A stretch of DNA of 64,000 nt from Pseudomonas nabeulensis (GTDB lineage Bacteria > Pseudomonadota > Gammaproteobacteria > Pseudomonadales > Pseudomonadaceae). The notes beneath the pieces were generated by a model that did not search any database, was not told the origin of the DNA, and worked only from the letters and a program-made list of their open reading frames with translations. This document shows positions 49,356 through 58,532 of the stretch, one piece after another. The stretch lies in contig NZ_QUZT01000001.1 in NCBI RefSeq assembly GCF_004682045.1, positions 124,001-188,000 of the forward strand, in the 5' to 3' direction. The translations under genes were made by a program, and so were the position numbers. Position 1 is the first letter of the stretch, and every line of letters begins with the position of its first letter.

Positions 49356-50261
49356 TTACAGACCGACATCCCACGCCGGCTCCTCCGGGAACCGCAACAC
49401 CAGGAAATCCAGCAGGCTGCGCAGTGCCGACGGCATGTGCTTGCGCGAGGCGTACACCGCGTAGATGTTCATCTGCCGGGGCTCGGCGTGGGGCAACAGG
49501 CGCACCAGTTCGCCGCGGCGGATGTAGTCGCCGGCCTGGTAGCTGGGCAACATGCCGATACCCGCGCCCGCCAAGGTCACGCGCAACAGCGTGCTGGCTT
49601 CGTTGGCGGTGATATTGCCGTGCACCGGCACTGACACGGGCTCCCCGCCCTCATCAAAATGCCAGAGGCTTTTGCCGTAGTAGGAATGGGTGAGGCAGTT
49701 GTGTCGGGCCAGGTCTTCGACTGTCTGCGGGCGCGGGTTTTCCAGCAGGTACGCCGGCGAGGCGCACACCACCGAGCGGCATAAGGTCAGCCTGCGGGCG
49801 ATCAGGTTGGGGTCCAGGTCGCTGCTGGTGCGGATGGCCAGGTCGATGCGCTCGTCCACCAGGTTTACCGTGCGGTCGAGCATTTGCAGGTCGACGGTCA
49901 CCAGCGGGTAACGCTTGACGTATTCGGCGATGGCCTCGGCCAATTGCGCCTGGCCGAACGAGGTGCTCACGCTCAAGCGCAGCAGGCCACGCGGCGCTTC
50001 ATCCGGCTCGCTGACGGCGGCCTGCATGTCACCACACAATTCCAACATCTGTCGGCAGCGCGGCAGGGTTTCGCCTCCGGCGGCGGTGAGGCTGAGCTTG
50101 CGCGTGGTGCGGTGCAGCAAACGCGCGCCCACCCAGTCTTCCAGCTCAGCCAAGTAGCGCGACACCACCGGCCGCGAGAGGTCCAGATGATCCGCCGCGG
50201 CGGACTGGCTGCCCAGGTCCACCACGGTGACAAACACACGCATTGCTTGAAGACGGTCCAT
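49356..50261 (-). CDS. LysR family regulator, divergent from MBL-fold gene
   Basis: 301 residues. Winged HTH MDRLQAMRVFVTVVDLGSQSAAADHLDLSRPVVSRYLAELE, a CrgA/AaeR-like type with RPVVSRY in place of the more usual QPAVS recognition helix. Effector domain follows. It is divergent from the MBL-fold plus NAD(P)-binding operon; a perfect 7-9-7 inverted repeat lies between them, so it probably regulates that operon and itself. Confidence 0.92.
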   Translation of the reverse strand: MDRLQAMRVFVTVVDLGSQSAAADHLDLSRPVVSRYLAELEDWVGARLLHRTTRKLSLTAAGGETLPRCRQMLELCGDMQAAVSEPDEAPRGLLRLSVSTSFGQAQLAEAIAEYVKRYPLVTVDLQMLDRTVNLVDERIDLAIRTSSDLDPNLIARRLTLCRSVVCASPAYLLENPRPQTVEDLARHNCLTHSYYGKSLWHFDEGGEPVSVPVHGNITANEASTLLRVTLAGAGIGMLPSYQAGDYIRRGELVRLLPHAEPRQMNIYAVYASRKHMPSALRSLLDFLVLRFPEEPAWDVGL

Positions 50262-50306
50262 GATCTGCCCGATTTTAGAAACAAACTATGTCCCAGCATC
50301 GCATTT

Positions 50307-50329
50307 TTAGTTGTGTTTGGTGCAACTAA
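50307..50329. promoter_or_regulatory. LysR-type operator between regulator and MBL-fold gene
   Basis: TTAGTTG-N9-CAACTAA, a perfect 7-bp inverted repeat containing the LysR T-N11-A core. It lies 46 bp before the LysR start and 39 bp before the MBL start. Confidence 0.6.
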
Positions 50330-50367
50330 GCTCTGTGCATCTTTTATGCGATGGCAGGAGCTGCCCG

Positions 50368-51234
50368 ATGTTCTCGACTTTCAAGCGTTTGACCCTGGCC
50401 ACCGCCGCCCTGGCCTTCGCCGCCCACGCGGCAGCGGCCGACCTGACCCTCGACGTGTACAACCCAGGCGAAGCCGCGATCTTCCCGGTCAGCTCGGTGC
50501 TGGTCAGCGGCACCAAGGACGCGATCCTGGTGGACGCGCAATTCGGCAAGGGCCAGGCCGAGCAACTGGTGCAGAAGATCCGCGCCAGCGGCAAGCACCT
50601 GACCACCATCTATATCAGCCATGGCGACCCGGACTACTACTTCGGTCTAGACACCCTGACCGCCGCGTTCCCCGACGCGAAGGTGCTGGCACCGCAACCG
50701 GTGGTTGACCACATCAAGGCCACCGTGGCCGGCAAGCTGGAATTCTGGGGCCCGAAAATGGGCGCCGACAAGCCCGCCAAAACCATCGTGCCGGGCGTGC
50801 TCGAAGGCCACAGCCTGACCCTCGAAGGCCAGCAATTGGACGTCATCGGCCTGGACGGCCCGCAGCCGGATCGCAGCTTTGTATGGATCCCGTCGATCAA
50901 GGCCGTGGTGGGTGGCGTGGTGGTCGCAGAAAACATCCACCTGTGGATGGCCGACACCCAGAGCGCTCAATCCCATACGGATTGGCTGACTACACTGCAA
51001 CGCATCCAGCAGTTGCAACCGAGCAAGGTGATTCCGGGTCACTACCTGGGCACACCCACCCTTGCCTCGGTGGCCTTTACCGCTGACTACATCAAGGCTT
51101 TCGACATCGAAACCGCCAAGGCCAAGGACTCCGCCGCCCTGATCGCGGCGATGAAAAAGCGTTACCCCACCCTCGCCGACGAAAGCTCGCTGGAACTGAG
51201 CGCCAAAGTCGCCAAGGGCGAAATGAAGTGGTGA
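50368..51234 (+). CDS. Exported MBL-fold protein with altered metal motif
   Basis: 288 residues. Signal peptide MFSTFKRLTLATAALAFAAHAAAA, then a metallo-beta-lactamase fold. The motif that is normally HxHxDH reads HGDPDY (residues 85-90): the second and third His are Asp and Tyr. A later VIPGHYLGT supplies another His. Metal type and activity are therefore uncertain. GCAGGAG precedes the ATG at 50368. The NAD(P)-binding gene follows with only 32 bp between, so the two form an operon under the divergent LysR. Confidence 0.85.
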   Translation: MFSTFKRLTLATAALAFAAHAAAADLTLDVYNPGEAAIFPVSSVLVSGTKDAILVDAQFGKGQAEQLVQKIRASGKHLTTIYISHGDPDYYFGLDTLTAAFPDAKVLAPQPVVDHIKATVAGKLEFWGPKMGADKPAKTIVPGVLEGHSLTLEGQQLDVIGLDGPQPDRSFVWIPSIKAVVGGVVVAENIHLWMADTQSAQSHTDWLTTLQRIQQLQPSKVIPGHYLGTPTLASVAFTADYIKAFDIETAKAKDSAALIAAMKKRYPTLADESSLELSAKVAKGEMKW

Positions 51235-51266
51235 ATGGTTTAAACCCTAACGAGTTGGAGAATGTC

Positions 51267-51881
51267 ATGAGCAAGATTGCAATCATCGGTGCCACCGGCC
51301 GTGCTGGTAGCCAACTGCTGGAAGAAGCGCTGCGTCGTGGGCATAGCGTGGTCGCTATCGCACGTAACCCCGAGTCCATCGATGCAAAGGCTGGTGTGAC
51401 TGTTAAACAGGCTGATGCGTTGAATGCAGACGAACTGCAACAGGCTGTCAGCGGAAGTGATGTGGTAATCAGCGCCGCACATTTCGCGACCGTGCCAGCC
51501 GAAGCAGTGATCGGCCCGGTGAAAAAGGCGGGCGTGAAGCGTTTGTTGGTGGTGGGCGGTGCCGGATCGTTGTTGCTACCTAGTGGAGAACGTGTGATCG
51601 ACAGCGCTGGATTCCCCGAGGAATACCGTGAAGAGGCTACCGCTGGCAGCGTGTTTCTCGACAAACTGCGCCAAGAAAAGGAACTGAATTGGTCCTTTCT
51701 GTCACCATCTGCAGAGTTCGTTGAAGATGTGCGCACCGAAGACTTCCGTTTGGGTCAGGACCACTTGCTGATCAGCAGTAAGGGCAGAAGCTGGATCAGC
51801 TTCGCTGACTACGCCATCGCACTGATCGACGAAGTTGAATCGCCAAAACACTCCCGCCAGCGCTTCACTGTGGGCTACTGA
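51267..51881 (+). CDS. NAD(P)-binding Rossmann protein (atypical SDR, YwnB-like)
   Basis: 204 residues. The N-terminal dinucleotide site is IAIIGATGRAGSQLLEEAL; VVISAAHF and VGGAGSL follow. It lacks the YxxxK active site of classical SDRs, placing it among the NmrA/YwnB-like atypical members (flavin reductase or redox sensor types). GGAGAATGTC precedes the ATG at 51267. Codon use seems slightly less GC-biased than its neighbours. Second gene of the MBL operon. Confidence 0.85.
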   Translation: MSKIAIIGATGRAGSQLLEEALRRGHSVVAIARNPESIDAKAGVTVKQADALNADELQQAVSGSDVVISAAHFATVPAEAVIGPVKKAGVKRLLVVGGAGSLLLPSGERVIDSAGFPEEYREEATAGSVFLDKLRQEKELNWSFLSPSAEFVEDVRTEDFRLGQDHLLISSKGRSWISFADYAIALIDEVESPKHSRQRFTVGY

Positions 51882-51899
51882 CACAACTCGGTTAAAACC

Positions 51900-51990
51900 T
51901 GTGGGAGGGGGCTTGCCCCCGATAGCGGTGGATCAGTTACAGATGTATTGGCTGACACACTGCCATCGGGAGCAAGCTCCCTCCCACATT
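51900..51990. repeat. REPIN, right arm diverged
   Basis: Left arm canonical (TGTGGGAGGGGG-CTTG-CCCCCGAT); right arm ATCGGGAGCAAGCTCCCTCCCACATT, where compensatory changes keep the hairpin paired. Between convergent genes. Confidence 0.93.
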
Positions 51991-52003
51991 TTGATCCTCA
52001 GTG

Positions 52004-52876
52004 TCAGGGCTGTTGTGACTGGCTCACCAACCAATCCATCAGGGCTTCCAGGCCTTCAGACGGCACCGTCCCCCGCGGATACACCAGGTAATACCCCATC
52101 CCCGTCGGCACCCTCAGTTCAAACGGCATCACCAACCGTCCCGCCTTCACATCCTCGCCAATCAACGCACTGTCGCCAATCGCCACGCCCGAACCCTGGG
52201 ACGCCACCGTCATGGCCAAATCCAGCGTTTCGAAATGATGGCCCTGGCTCAAGTTGCCCAGTTGGGTATTCACCGCCTTCAACCACAACGCCCAATCCCG
52301 CTCATCCCGTGTGGGGTGCAACAAAATCTGTTGCTGCAAATCCTCGGGCCGCTGCAAACCGGCCAGCAGCGCAGGGGCGCAGACTGGGGTGAGTTGTTCA
52401 TCAAACAAATGCCGCGCCTCGGCCGACTGTTCAGCGATGGGCGCATAGATCACCGCCGCGTCGAATTGCTCGCGCCGAAAATCCACGGTGTAGGCCACGG
52501 TGGTGGTGAGTTCCACCGGCACGTCCGGACGTTCTTTTTGCCATTGCATCAGGCGCGGCAGCAGCCAACGCATCACGCAAGTGGAGGCCTTGAGTTGCAG
52601 GGTCTGGCGGCGATTGCCGATCTGTTCTACCGCCTCACCGATCAGGCCAAATACCTGTTGCGTGCGCAGTGACCATTCGCGGCCTTCTTCGGTCAGGCTC
52701 AGGCCGCGTGCCTGGCGTTGGAACAACGGGTAGCCCAGGTGGCTTTCCAACCCGGCAATCTGGCGGCTCACCGCGCCTTGGGTGATGTGCAATTGCTCGG
52801 CGGCGCGGGTGAAGTTGCAGCACTGGGCGGTGACCCAGAATGTGTGCAACGCAGGCAGTGGCGGGAGGCGTTTCAT
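52004..52876 (-). CDS. LysR family regulator, GcvA-like, divergent from ThDP decarboxylase
   Basis: 290 residues. Starts MKRLPPLPALHTFWVTAQCCNFTRAAEQLHITQGAVSRQIAGLE, the GcvA-type head. The ATG at 52876 gives this family-typical start but has no strong ribosome-binding site; the in-frame ATG at 52903 would extend it. An LTTR-type inverted repeat lies just upstream at 52885-52907. Probably regulates the decarboxylase/aldehyde dehydrogenase operon. Confidence 0.9.
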   Translation of the reverse strand: MKRLPPLPALHTFWVTAQCCNFTRAAEQLHITQGAVSRQIAGLESHLGYPLFQRQARGLSLTEEGREWSLRTQQVFGLIGEAVEQIGNRRQTLQLKASTCVMRWLLPRLMQWQKERPDVPVELTTTVAYTVDFRREQFDAAVIYAPIAEQSAEARHLFDEQLTPVCAPALLAGLQRPEDLQQQILLHPTRDERDWALWLKAVNTQLGNLSQGHHFETLDLAMTVASQGSGVAIGDSALIGEDVKAGRLVMPFELRVPTGMGYYLVYPRGTVPSEGLEALMDWLVSQSQQP

Positions 52877-52884
52877 AAGGGCGC

Positions 52885-52907
52885 AGCCATGACGTGAGGA
52901 CATGGCT
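52885..52907. promoter_or_regulatory. LysR-type operator upstream of the GcvA-like regulator
   Basis: AGCCATG-N9-CATGGCT, a perfect 7-bp inverted repeat with the T-N11-A core. It is 8 bp from the LysR ATG at 52876 and 80 bp before the decarboxylase ATG, suited to autorepression and divergent activation. Confidence 0.5.
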
Positions 52908-52987
52908 AGTATGACTTTTTATCGATTGTTGCCGCTACCGGCCAGCCGCTCCAATAGCGCCTTGAATCCCTGACAAGAGCGACCTCA

Positions 52988-54613
52988 ATGGCGACCTGCG
53001 GCGAAGTATTGGTGCACCTTCTGGAAGGCTACGGCGTGGACCAGGTGTTCGGCATCCCCGGCGTGCACACCGTGGAGTTGTACCGCGGCCTGGCCCGCTC
53101 CAGCATCCGCCACGTCACTCCACGCCACGAACAGGGCGCGGGCTTTATGGCCGACGGCTATGCGCGTACCAGCGGCAAGCCCGGCGTGTGTTTCATCATC
53201 ACCGGCCCCGGCATGACCAATATCACCACAGCCATGGGCCAGGCCTACGCCGACTCGATTCCGATGCTGGTGATTTCCAGCGTGCAATCGCGCAGCCAAT
53301 TGGGCGGTGGGCGCGGCAAGCTGCATGAGCTGCCGAACCAAGGGGCGATGATCGCCGGCGTGGCGGCGTTCTCCCATACTTTGATGTCGGCGGCAGAATT
53401 GCCCGGCGTATTGGCGCGCGCTTTTGCGCTGTTCCAGGCGGGGCGCCCGCGCCCGGTGCATATCGAGATTCCGCTGGATGTGCTGGTGGAAAACGCCGAC
53501 GCGTTGCTGGGCAGCGAGCCGGTCAGCGTGGCCCGCGCTGGCGCGGCGCCGTCGGCGGTGACGCAGATGAGCCGGTTGCTGGCTTCGGCCAAGCGGCCGT
53601 TGATCCTGGCCGGCGGTGGTGCCATCGATGCGGCGCCCGAATTGACCCGCCTGGCCGAAGCCCTCGGCGCGCCAGTGGCGCTGACCATCAACGCCAAGGG
53701 CATGTTGCCCGGCGGTCATCCACTGCTGATCGGCTCGACCCAAACCCTGGTCGCCACCCGCACACTGGTGGCCGAAGCCGACGTGGTGCTGGCCATCGGC
53801 ACCGAGCTGGCGGAGACCGACTATGACGTGACCTTTGCCGGTGGTTTCGAGATTCCCGGTGCACTACTGCGTGTTGATATCGACCCCGACCAGACCGTGC
53901 GCAACTACCCTCCGCACGTGGCCTTGGTAGCCGATGCGCAGATCGCTGCCGAGGCGTTACTCGCCGAATTGAGCCGCACGCCATTGCCCGCACGCAACAG
54001 CGACTGGGGCGCCGAACGCGTCGCCCGTCTGTGGGCCGAATTGACCCCCTCCTGGGACGCCGCCACCCGTGCGCAAACCCTGTTCCTCAACATCGTATTG
54101 CAAGAACTCCCCGGCGCCGTGCTGGTGGGCGACTCAACCCAACCGGTGTACAGCGGCAACCTGACGCTCAACCCCGACCACCCACGCCGCTGGTTCAACT
54201 CGTCCACCGGCTACGGCACTTTGGGCTACGCCTTGCCGGCCGCCATCGGCGCCTGGCTGGGACGTGGCGACGGGCAACCGGTGGTGTGCCTGATCGGCGA
54301 CGGCGGCCTGCAATTCAGCCTGCCGGAACTGGCCAGCGCCGTTGAAGCACGCACGCCGATCATCGTGCTGCTGTGGAATAACCAGGGCTATGAAGAGATC
54401 AAGAAATACATGGTCAACCGCGCCATTGAACCGGTGGGCGTGGATATCTACACCCCGGACTTTATTGGTGTGGCCAAGGCACTCGGTTGCGCCGCCGACA
54501 GCATCCAGGGCGTCGAGCCATTGCGCCACGCGTTGCGCGCCGCCGCTGACCGTCAGGGGCCGACCTTGATTGAAATCGACCAGGCCGCCTGGATGAAGGA
54601 GGTTGCAGCATGA
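52988..54613 (+). CDS. ThDP-dependent 2-oxo acid decarboxylase (AruI/IlvB-like)
   Basis: 541 residues of the acetolactate-synthase superfamily. The catalytic ThDP Glu lies in RHEQGAGFMADGYAR; the ThDP/Mg site is GDGGLQFSLPELASAVE...WNNQGYEE. Sequence character matches AruI-type 5-guanidino-2-oxopentanoate decarboxylase, part of the arginine transaminase pathway. No AruH aminotransferase or AruRS system is present here; instead an aldehyde dehydrogenase is translationally coupled (ATGA). The pair should turn a 2-oxo acid into an aldehyde and then an acid; substrate is inferred. Confidence 0.85.
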   Translation: MATCGEVLVHLLEGYGVDQVFGIPGVHTVELYRGLARSSIRHVTPRHEQGAGFMADGYARTSGKPGVCFIITGPGMTNITTAMGQAYADSIPMLVISSVQSRSQLGGGRGKLHELPNQGAMIAGVAAFSHTLMSAAELPGVLARAFALFQAGRPRPVHIEIPLDVLVENADALLGSEPVSVARAGAAPSAVTQMSRLLASAKRPLILAGGGAIDAAPELTRLAEALGAPVALTINAKGMLPGGHPLLIGSTQTLVATRTLVAEADVVLAIGTELAETDYDVTFAGGFEIPGALLRVDIDPDQTVRNYPPHVALVADAQIAAEALLAELSRTPLPARNSDWGAERVARLWAELTPSWDAATRAQTLFLNIVLQELPGAVLVGDSTQPVYSGNLTLNPDHPRRWFNSSTGYGTLGYALPAAIGAWLGRGDGQPVVCLIGDGGLQFSLPELASAVEARTPIIVLLWNNQGYEEIKKYMVNRAIEPVGVDIYTPDFIGVAKALGCAADSIQGVEPLRHALRAAADRQGPTLIEIDQAAWMKEVAA

Positions 54614-56052
54614 GCACCGTGTTGAAGGGTGTGTACATCGACGGAACCTGGCGTGAAGGCCAAGCCCTATTGGAAGTGATCAACCCTGCCAGCGAGGCGG
54701 TGCTGGCCCAGGTCAGCGTGGGCGATGGGTTGGCGGTGAAGCAAGCGGTGGACGCGGCCAGCGCGGCCTTTTCCGGCTGGTCGAACAGCACCGGCCGTGA
54801 TCGCGCGGCCCTGTTGCGCAGGATCGCCCAGGGTGTCAGCGAGCAACGCGAACAGCTGATGCACCTACAGTCGAGCAACAACGGCAAGCCGCTGTTTGAA
54901 GCCGGTATCGACGTGGACGACGTGATCGCCACGTTCGAGTACTACGCCGCTGTTGCCGAAGCGTTGGACGCTGGTCAGGACCAGCCGGTGGTGCTGCCCA
55001 CTGAGGATTTCAGCGCACGTTTGCGTCGTGAACCCTGCGGCGTCGTGGTCCTGATCGTGCCGTGGAATTTCCCGATGGTCACCACCGCCTGGAAGCTCGC
55101 CCCGGCCCTCGCTGCCGGGTGCTGCGTGGTACTAAAACCCTCGGAAGTCACGCCGCTGGCAGAGCTGCAACTGGCACGGATCATTGCCGAAGCAGGCGTC
55201 CCGGCGGGCGTGTTCAACCTGGTGTGCGGCACGGGCCTGGATGTGGGCGCACCGTTGGCGGCGGACCGTCGCGTGGCGAAGATTTCCTTCACCGGCAGCA
55301 ATGCGGTGGGCGTGCAAGTGATGCAACGCGCCGCCGAAACCATCAAGGGCGTCAGCCTGGAATTGGGCGGTAAATCCTCGTTGCTGGTGATGGCCGATGC
55401 CGACCTCGACCTGGCGGTGGAGCTGGCATGCGGCGGTGGTTTTTTCAATGCCGGGCAGATGTGTTCCGCCACCAGTCGCGTGCTGGTGGCTGACGGCTTG
55501 GCGGATAAATTCCTACGGCGGTTGCAGGTGCGGGCGCAAGGCATTCGCGTCGCCGATCCGTTTGCCGATGATGTGGAAATGGGTGCGCTGATCAACCGTG
55601 CGCAGTATGAGCGCGTGCTGGGGCATATCCAGCGTGGCATCGAAAGCGGTGCACGGTTGCTGTGTGGGGGCGAACGCCCGGTGGATTTGCCCAACGGCTT
55701 TTTCATTCAGCCGACAGTGTTTACCGAGGTGCCGTTGGACAGTGCGTTGTGGAATGAGGAGATCTTCGGGCCGGTGCTGTGTGTCAGACGTTTTGCCACT
55801 GAAAGCGAGGCAATTGCCCTGGCCAACGACAGTGATTTCGGCTTGGTCGCCAGCGTGGTCAGCGCCAATACCGAAACCGCCGAGCGTGTCGCCAATGCAC
55901 TGCAGGCCGGGACGGTGTGGATCAACGCGCCGCAAGTGATCTTCCCTCAGACCGCATGGGGCGGTTACAAGCAGAGCAGCATCGGTCGCGAGCTGGGGCC
56001 GTGGGGGTTAGCGGCGTTTCAGGAGATCAAGCATGTGATCCGTGCCCACTGA
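54610..56052 (+). CDS. NAD(P)-dependent aldehyde dehydrogenase
   Basis: 480 residues. NAD site SFTGSNAVGVQVMQRA, catalytic Glu in LELGGKSSLLV, nucleophile Cys in FFNAGQMCSATSR, and the end NEEIFGPVLCVRRF are all present. It resembles betaine/gamma-guanidinobutyraldehyde-type dehydrogenases. AAGGAGG 7 nt before the ATG, and a 4-bp overlap with the decarboxylase stop, show tight coupling. A REPIN follows. Confidence 0.93.
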   Translation: MSTVLKGVYIDGTWREGQALLEVINPASEAVLAQVSVGDGLAVKQAVDAASAAFSGWSNSTGRDRAALLRRIAQGVSEQREQLMHLQSSNNGKPLFEAGIDVDDVIATFEYYAAVAEALDAGQDQPVVLPTEDFSARLRREPCGVVVLIVPWNFPMVTTAWKLAPALAAGCCVVLKPSEVTPLAELQLARIIAEAGVPAGVFNLVCGTGLDVGAPLAADRRVAKISFTGSNAVGVQVMQRAAETIKGVSLELGGKSSLLVMADADLDLAVELACGGGFFNAGQMCSATSRVLVADGLADKFLRRLQVRAQGIRVADPFADDVEMGALINRAQYERVLGHIQRGIESGARLLCGGERPVDLPNGFFIQPTVFTEVPLDSALWNEEIFGPVLCVRRFATESEAIALANDSDFGLVASVVSANTETAERVANALQAGTVWINAPQVIFPQTAWGGYKQSSIGRELGPWGLAAFQEIKHVIRAH

Positions 56053-56082
56053 CACCCCAAACTCCCCTGTCAAATGGGGACC

Positions 56083-56176
56083 AATGTGGGAGGGGGCTTG
56101 CCCCCGATAACGGTGGGTCAGTAGCAGATGTGCTGGCTGACACACCGCCATCGGGGGCAAGTCCCCTCCCACACTT
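56083..56176. repeat. REPIN, canonical left arm
   Basis: AATGTGGGAGGGGG-CTTG-CCCCCGAT and right arm ATCGGGGGCAAGTCCCCTCCCACACTT. Between tandem + strand genes. Confidence 0.94.
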
Positions 56177-56269
56177 GATCGCATTTTTTCAATAAGTCCT
56201 GCGACTTTCTGATTTGCCCCTCGCCCCCGCCGATGGCCTGATTCACGCCTGTTCTCTCAAGGCCTGCCC

Positions 56270-57457
56270 ATGGAAACCGTCCACACAAAACCCACCACCG
56301 CCCTGTGGCTGATGCTCAGCGTCGTGCTCGTCGCCCTTAACCTGCGCCCGTCAATGGCTGCCGTGGGGCCTTTGTTGTCATCGATTCGCGGCGACGTGCC
56401 GTTGAGTTTCAGCAGCGCGGCGTTGCTCACCATGCTGCCGGTCATGGCCATGGGCCTGGCGATGTTCTTTGGCATGGGCCTGGCCAAGCGCTTCGGTGAA
56501 CACCGCAGCATTGTGCTGTCATTGTTGGTGATCGGCGTGGCCACGTTGTCACGCTTGTTCCTCGATTCGGCGCTGGAGTTGATCGTCAGCGCCATCGCTG
56601 CCGGGGTGGGCATCGCGATGATCCAGGCGGTGATGCCGGCGCTGATCAAGTCGCGGTTCAGCGATAACGTGTCGTTGTTCATGGGCCTGTACGTCACCGC
56701 GATCATGGGCGGCGCAGCGCTGGCGGCGTCGTTCGCGCCGTTCGTGCAGGTGCAGACCGGCAGTTGGCGCATCGGCCTGGCCGTGTGGGCCGCGCTCGCA
56801 GTAGTGGCCCTGGTGTTCTGGTACGCCCAGCGTTCGGTGTTACCGCCACTGCCCCAAGTCGCTCCTGGCCTGCAAGAGTCGTTCTTCGGCAACGCTCGCG
56901 CTTGGTTGCTGGCCGTCTTCTTTGGCCTGGGCACGGCCGCCTACACTTGCGTCCTCGCATGGCTGGCGCCGTACTACGTGGAGCAAGGCTGGAGCGAACA
57001 GAATGCCGGTTTACTGCTGGGCTTTTTGACGGCGATGGAGGTGGTATCCGGCTTGATCACACCCGCCATCGCCAACCGTCGCCGGGATAAACGTAGCGTG
57101 GTCGCCGGGTTGCTGGTGCTGATCATCCTGGGTTTCTGCGGCCTGATTCTTAGTCCGCAACACCTCAGCCTGCTGTGGCCGTGCTTGCTGGGCCTGGGCA
57201 TCGGCGGTCTGTTTCCGATGAGCCTGATCCTGTCCCTCGACCACCTGGACAACCCACGCCGCGCCGGTGGCCTCACCGCGTTTGTGCAAGGCATTGGCTA
57301 CTTGATCGCCGGCCTGTCGCCGCTGATTGCGGGCATGATCCGCGACCAGTTGGGCAGTTTCGAATGGGCCTGGTGGTCACTCACGGCGGTGATCGTGGTG
57401 ATGCTGCTGATGGTCACGCGCTTTAATCCTGTGCATTACGCACGACATATCCGCTGA
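56270..57457 (+). CDS. MFS transporter, CynX/NimT-like
   Basis: 395 residues with twelve predicted helices. VVLVALNLRPSMAAVGPLLSSI, near the start, is the CynX/NimT (cyanate/nitroimidazole transporter) family head (NLRPxxxxVGPLL). The central loop is short, typical of this group. No cyanase or related gene is next to it, so the substrate is unknown. The ATG at 56270 follows AAGGCCTGCCC. Confidence 0.88.
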   Translation: METVHTKPTTALWLMLSVVLVALNLRPSMAAVGPLLSSIRGDVPLSFSSAALLTMLPVMAMGLAMFFGMGLAKRFGEHRSIVLSLLVIGVATLSRLFLDSALELIVSAIAAGVGIAMIQAVMPALIKSRFSDNVSLFMGLYVTAIMGGAALAASFAPFVQVQTGSWRIGLAVWAALAVVALVFWYAQRSVLPPLPQVAPGLQESFFGNARAWLLAVFFGLGTAAYTCVLAWLAPYYVEQGWSEQNAGLLLGFLTAMEVVSGLITPAIANRRRDKRSVVAGLLVLIILGFCGLILSPQHLSLLWPCLLGLGIGGLFPMSLILSLDHLDNPRRAGGLTAFVQGIGYLIAGLSPLIAGMIRDQLGSFEWAWWSLTAVIVVMLLMVTRFNPVHYARHIR

Positions 57458-57593
57458 CGTCGTGTTGCAAACAGTATTTGTCTCACTTCAAACATAGAAA
57501 CGCCCTACAGAACTTTCTTATGGCACGACCGTTCCGTTAAGCTTTTGCGCTGTCTTGTACTGAGTTCGGTGCAAGGGTTTACGGACGGAACCG

Positions 57594-58529
57594 ATGCTAA
57601 ACAGTAACTTGCTCAGAAAACTCGATATGCAGGACTTGATGGTGTTTCTCGCCGTCTACGACCAGAGCAGTGTTACCGAGGTGTCTGAAACACTGTTCGT
57701 CAGCCAGTCCACGGTGAGCTACAGCTTGAAGAAGCTGCGCACCAGTTTTGAGGACGAGCTGTTTATCAACACCCGCGCGGGCATGCGCCCCACCGGCAAG
57801 GCCACCAGCATGTATGGCCATGTGCAGAAAATCCTCGAAAACATCAACCTGTGCCACGCCGGCGGCCAAGCGTTTGACCCTACGCAACAGGCCGTGACCT
57901 TTAACGTGTGCGCCCCGGAATATTTCGAGCAACTGATTTTGCCGCGCCTGTTGAAGCACTTCGACCGCGCAGACCTGCCGGTGATCGTCAACGTGCAGAA
58001 ACTGGAAACCGACATTCCCGCCGACGACCTGCGTGAAGGTCGCCTCGACCTGGTGATCTGCTTCGGCCCGCACTTTCACCGCGCCCACAAAGACTTCAAG
58101 ACCCAGATGCTGCTGGAGGACGATCTGGTGTGTGTGTTCGACAAACGTGCCGCGCCCAATGAGCCAGCCTTCAGCCTGCAATCCTTCGTCGAGCGGCGTC
58201 ACGTGTTCCCCACGCCGTGGACCTCCGACACCAACATGATCGACGGCTGGCTGACGCGCCAGGCACACAAGCGCCAGGTGATCGCCCGCGCCAACAGCTA
58301 CGGCGCGGCGTTGAAGATGATCACCGGCACCGACTTTATCGTCACCCTGCCCCGCCGCGTGCAAAAACTGCTGGCGCCCGCCACGGTGTTTGGCCACTGC
58401 GACGCACCCAAGGGCTTGCCGGGTTTTACCCTGGACATGCAGTGGCACGAAACCAGTGGGCGGGACAGCGCCAATGCCTGGTTTCGTGAGCAAGTGGTGA
58501 AAGTGTGTGCGGATCAGGGCTTGCTGTAG
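57594..58529 (+). CDS. LysR family regulator (NodD/SyrM-like head)
   Basis: 311 residues. HTH: LLRKLDMQDLMVFLAVYDQSSVTEVSETLFVSQSTVSYSLKKLR; the effector domain is typical of aromatic-acid responders such as NahR/DntR. ACGGA precedes the ATG. It is not divergent from any enzyme here; convergent with the isomerase gene 3 bp downstream. Regulon unclear: the upstream CynX-like transporter is a possibility. Confidence 0.9.
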   Translation: MLNSNLLRKLDMQDLMVFLAVYDQSSVTEVSETLFVSQSTVSYSLKKLRTSFEDELFINTRAGMRPTGKATSMYGHVQKILENINLCHAGGQAFDPTQQAVTFNVCAPEYFEQLILPRLLKHFDRADLPVIVNVQKLETDIPADDLREGRLDLVICFGPHFHRAHKDFKTQMLLEDDLVCVFDKRAAPNEPAFSLQSFVERRHVFPTPWTSDTNMIDGWLTRQAHKRQVIARANSYGAALKMITGTDFIVTLPRRVQKLLAPATVFGHCDAPKGLPGFTLDMQWHETSGRDSANAWFREQVVKVCADQGLL

Positions 58530-58532
58530 CGG

